Positions 6,223 to 6,707 of a DNA stretch of 6,707 bases are shown one piece after another. The stretch is from Halovivax sp. (GTDB lineage Archaea > Halobacteriota > Halobacteria > Halobacteriales > Natrialbaceae): contig SLIS01000208.1 in the NCBI GenBank assembly GCA_007135505.1, forward strand, positions 1-6,707, in the 5' to 3' direction. Position 1 is the stretch's first letter. Every line of letters begins with the position of its first letter. The notes under the pieces were generated by a model. It was given only the letters and a program-made list of their open reading frames with translations. It was not told where the DNA came from and ran no database searches. The translations under genes were made by a program, and so were the position numbers.

Positions 6223-6301
6223 TGGGAGCGTTTTTGTGCAGATGTTTGCGCGAGGGTGAACGAACGGCGTGAGTGAACCCGAGCGGAAAAAGGTGGCGTG
6301 C
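6223..6301. repeat. Repeat-like intergenic element with T run, two GTGAAC units and A run
   Basis: The stretch holds T5 at 6231-6235, GTGAAC at 6256-6261 and again at 6273-6278, a GGGT/ACCC pair (6254-6257 and 6277-6280), and A5 at 6287-6291. Together they give a loose, degenerate inverted symmetry around about 6267. Such sequences, often containing GTGAACG or GTGAGCG words, recur between genes in haloarchaea as far as I recall, but I could not check copy number. No open reading frame of interest lies in it. Confidence 0.35.
6231..6235 (+). terminator. T-rich candidate terminator of the PINA gene
   Basis: A run of five T follows the GC-rich GGGAGCG, 25 nt after the PINA stop codon. Archaeal termination relies on short U tracts without needing a hairpin, and this is the first T run after the gene. 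It also belongs to the repeat-like stretch at 6223-6301. Confidence 0.4.
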
Positions 6302-6351
6302 GAAATCCAGGTGTCTCGCGACAGTGCGATCGCGGACGAACTGGAGGGCGC
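6302..6351 (+). pseudogene. 50-bp remnant copy of the PINA 3' coding end
   Basis: This segment matches 6117-6166 at 45 of 50 positions, in the same orientation. Read in the PINA frame it encodes E-I-Q-V-S-R-D-S-A-I-A-D-E-L-E-G. The five differences are at repeat positions 6, 18, 20, 24 and 47; three are at silent third codon positions and two change an amino acid (G to D and D to G). Similarity begins and ends abruptly, and the flanking bases do not match the gene. It has no start codon or promoter of its own and ends 6 bp before the stop codon of the convergent membrane-protein gene, so it is a gene fragment, not a gene. Confidence 0.8.
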
Positions 6352-6357
6352 CTTCAC

Positions 6358-6707
6358 TCACCGCCGCCGTTCGTCCTCGTCGGTAAAGTAGAGGTCCGGG
6401 TTCCGGACGTAGAAGAGCACCCAGCCGACGACGAATCCGACCGACATCGCGGCCAGGTCCTGGACGAGGCCGGTGCCGGGGACGGCGAGCAGCGTACTCC
6501 CGGCCCCGGCGATCGCCCCGAGGACGATGAACGCCACGTCGCCGGCGATCCGCGCTCGACTGTGTTGCCAGTAGGACTGGCGCTCATCGTCGTACCAGAT
6601 GCCGACGTAGATGATGACGGGCGCCATCGCGGCAATCACCGTTACTGAACCGTACTCCTCTGGGTAGACGTGCGGGTGCAGGAGCGCGTAGTTGATGATA
6701 TTCGAGA
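6358..6707 (-). CDS. Small multi-pass membrane protein of unknown function, N-terminus beyond window edge
   Basis: The minus-strand frame ends at TGA (6358-6360) and stays open to the right edge, giving at least 115 residues. A GTG at 6637-6639 could be taken as a start, but the upstream residues (ending L-L-H-P-H-V-Y-P-E-E-Y-G-S-V-T) look like real protein and lead into the first hydrophobic segment, so the true start is probably outside. Three membrane segments are visible: one running over the region coded by about 6590-6648 (A-A-M-A-P-V-I-I-Y-V-G-I-W-Y), one Gly/Ala-rich helix (D-V-A-F-I-V-L-G-A-I-A-G-A-G), and one near the C-terminus (A-A-M-S-V-G-F-V-V-G-W-V-L-F-Y-V). The charged tail D-E-D-E-R-R-R is probably cytoplasmic. 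I do not recognise the family beyond a likely haloarchaeal conserved membrane protein. It is convergent with PINA. Confidence 0.75.
   Translation of the reverse strand, partial: SNIINYALLHPHVYPEEYGSVTVIAAMAPVIIYVGIWYDDERQSYWQHSRARIAGDVAFIVLGAIAGAGSTLLAVPGTGLVQDLAAMSVGFVVGWVLFYVRNPDLYFTDEDERRR

Noticed and set aside
6637..6639. GTG as the start of the membrane-protein gene
   Set aside because: The frame remains open with protein-like, non-repetitive residues up to the window edge, and the first hydrophobic segment begins at the proposed start, so the gene is more likely cut by the window.

Overview
The window looks like part of a haloarchaeal (class Halobacteria) chromosome. Its proteins are rich in Asp and Glu and poor in Lys, third codon positions are strongly GC-biased, likely TATA-box/leaderless promoters stand about 25-30 nt before several start codons, and one gene encodes PINA, the PIN-PilT-type ATPase-KH protein characteristic of archaea. 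I cannot name the genus.

Layout from left to right. (1) The N-terminal half of an M32 metallocarboxypeptidase on the minus strand, running off the left edge. (2) A 175-bp divergent intergenic region with a perfect 8-bp inverted repeat just in front of (3) a tight two-gene toxin-antitoxin operon on the plus strand: an AbrB/SpoVT-fold antitoxin (VapB type) whose stop codon directly abuts the start of a PIN-domain toxin (VapC type). (4) A complete M20 family metallopeptidase (DapE/ArgE/CPG2-like) on the minus strand, convergent with vapC and divergent from (5) a RimK-type ATP-grasp ligase fused to a RimB-like retropepsin-type domain. (6) PINA, on the plus strand with its own promoter. (7) A short intergenic region holding a T-rich and A-rich repeat-like stretch, then a 50-bp near-copy of the 3' coding end of PINA. 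(8) The C-terminal part of a small multi-pass membrane protein on the minus strand, open to the right edge.

The genes do not form one pathway. Two units are functionally coherent: the vapBC module, with codon use that is AT-richer than its neighbours and so possibly acquired, and the ligase-protease fusion, which joins a probable glutamate-adding domain to a probable glutamate-removing or proteolytic domain in one chain. The M20 peptidase shares a 110-bp divergent promoter region with this fusion, so a link is possible but unproven. PINA is probably a stand-alone DNA recombination/repair gene. The least expected signal is the 50-bp PINA remnant downstream of PINA, whose five differences from the gene fall mostly at silent codon positions. 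I found no tRNA, rRNA, CRISPR array or insertion sequence, and no gene-free stretch longer than 175 bp.
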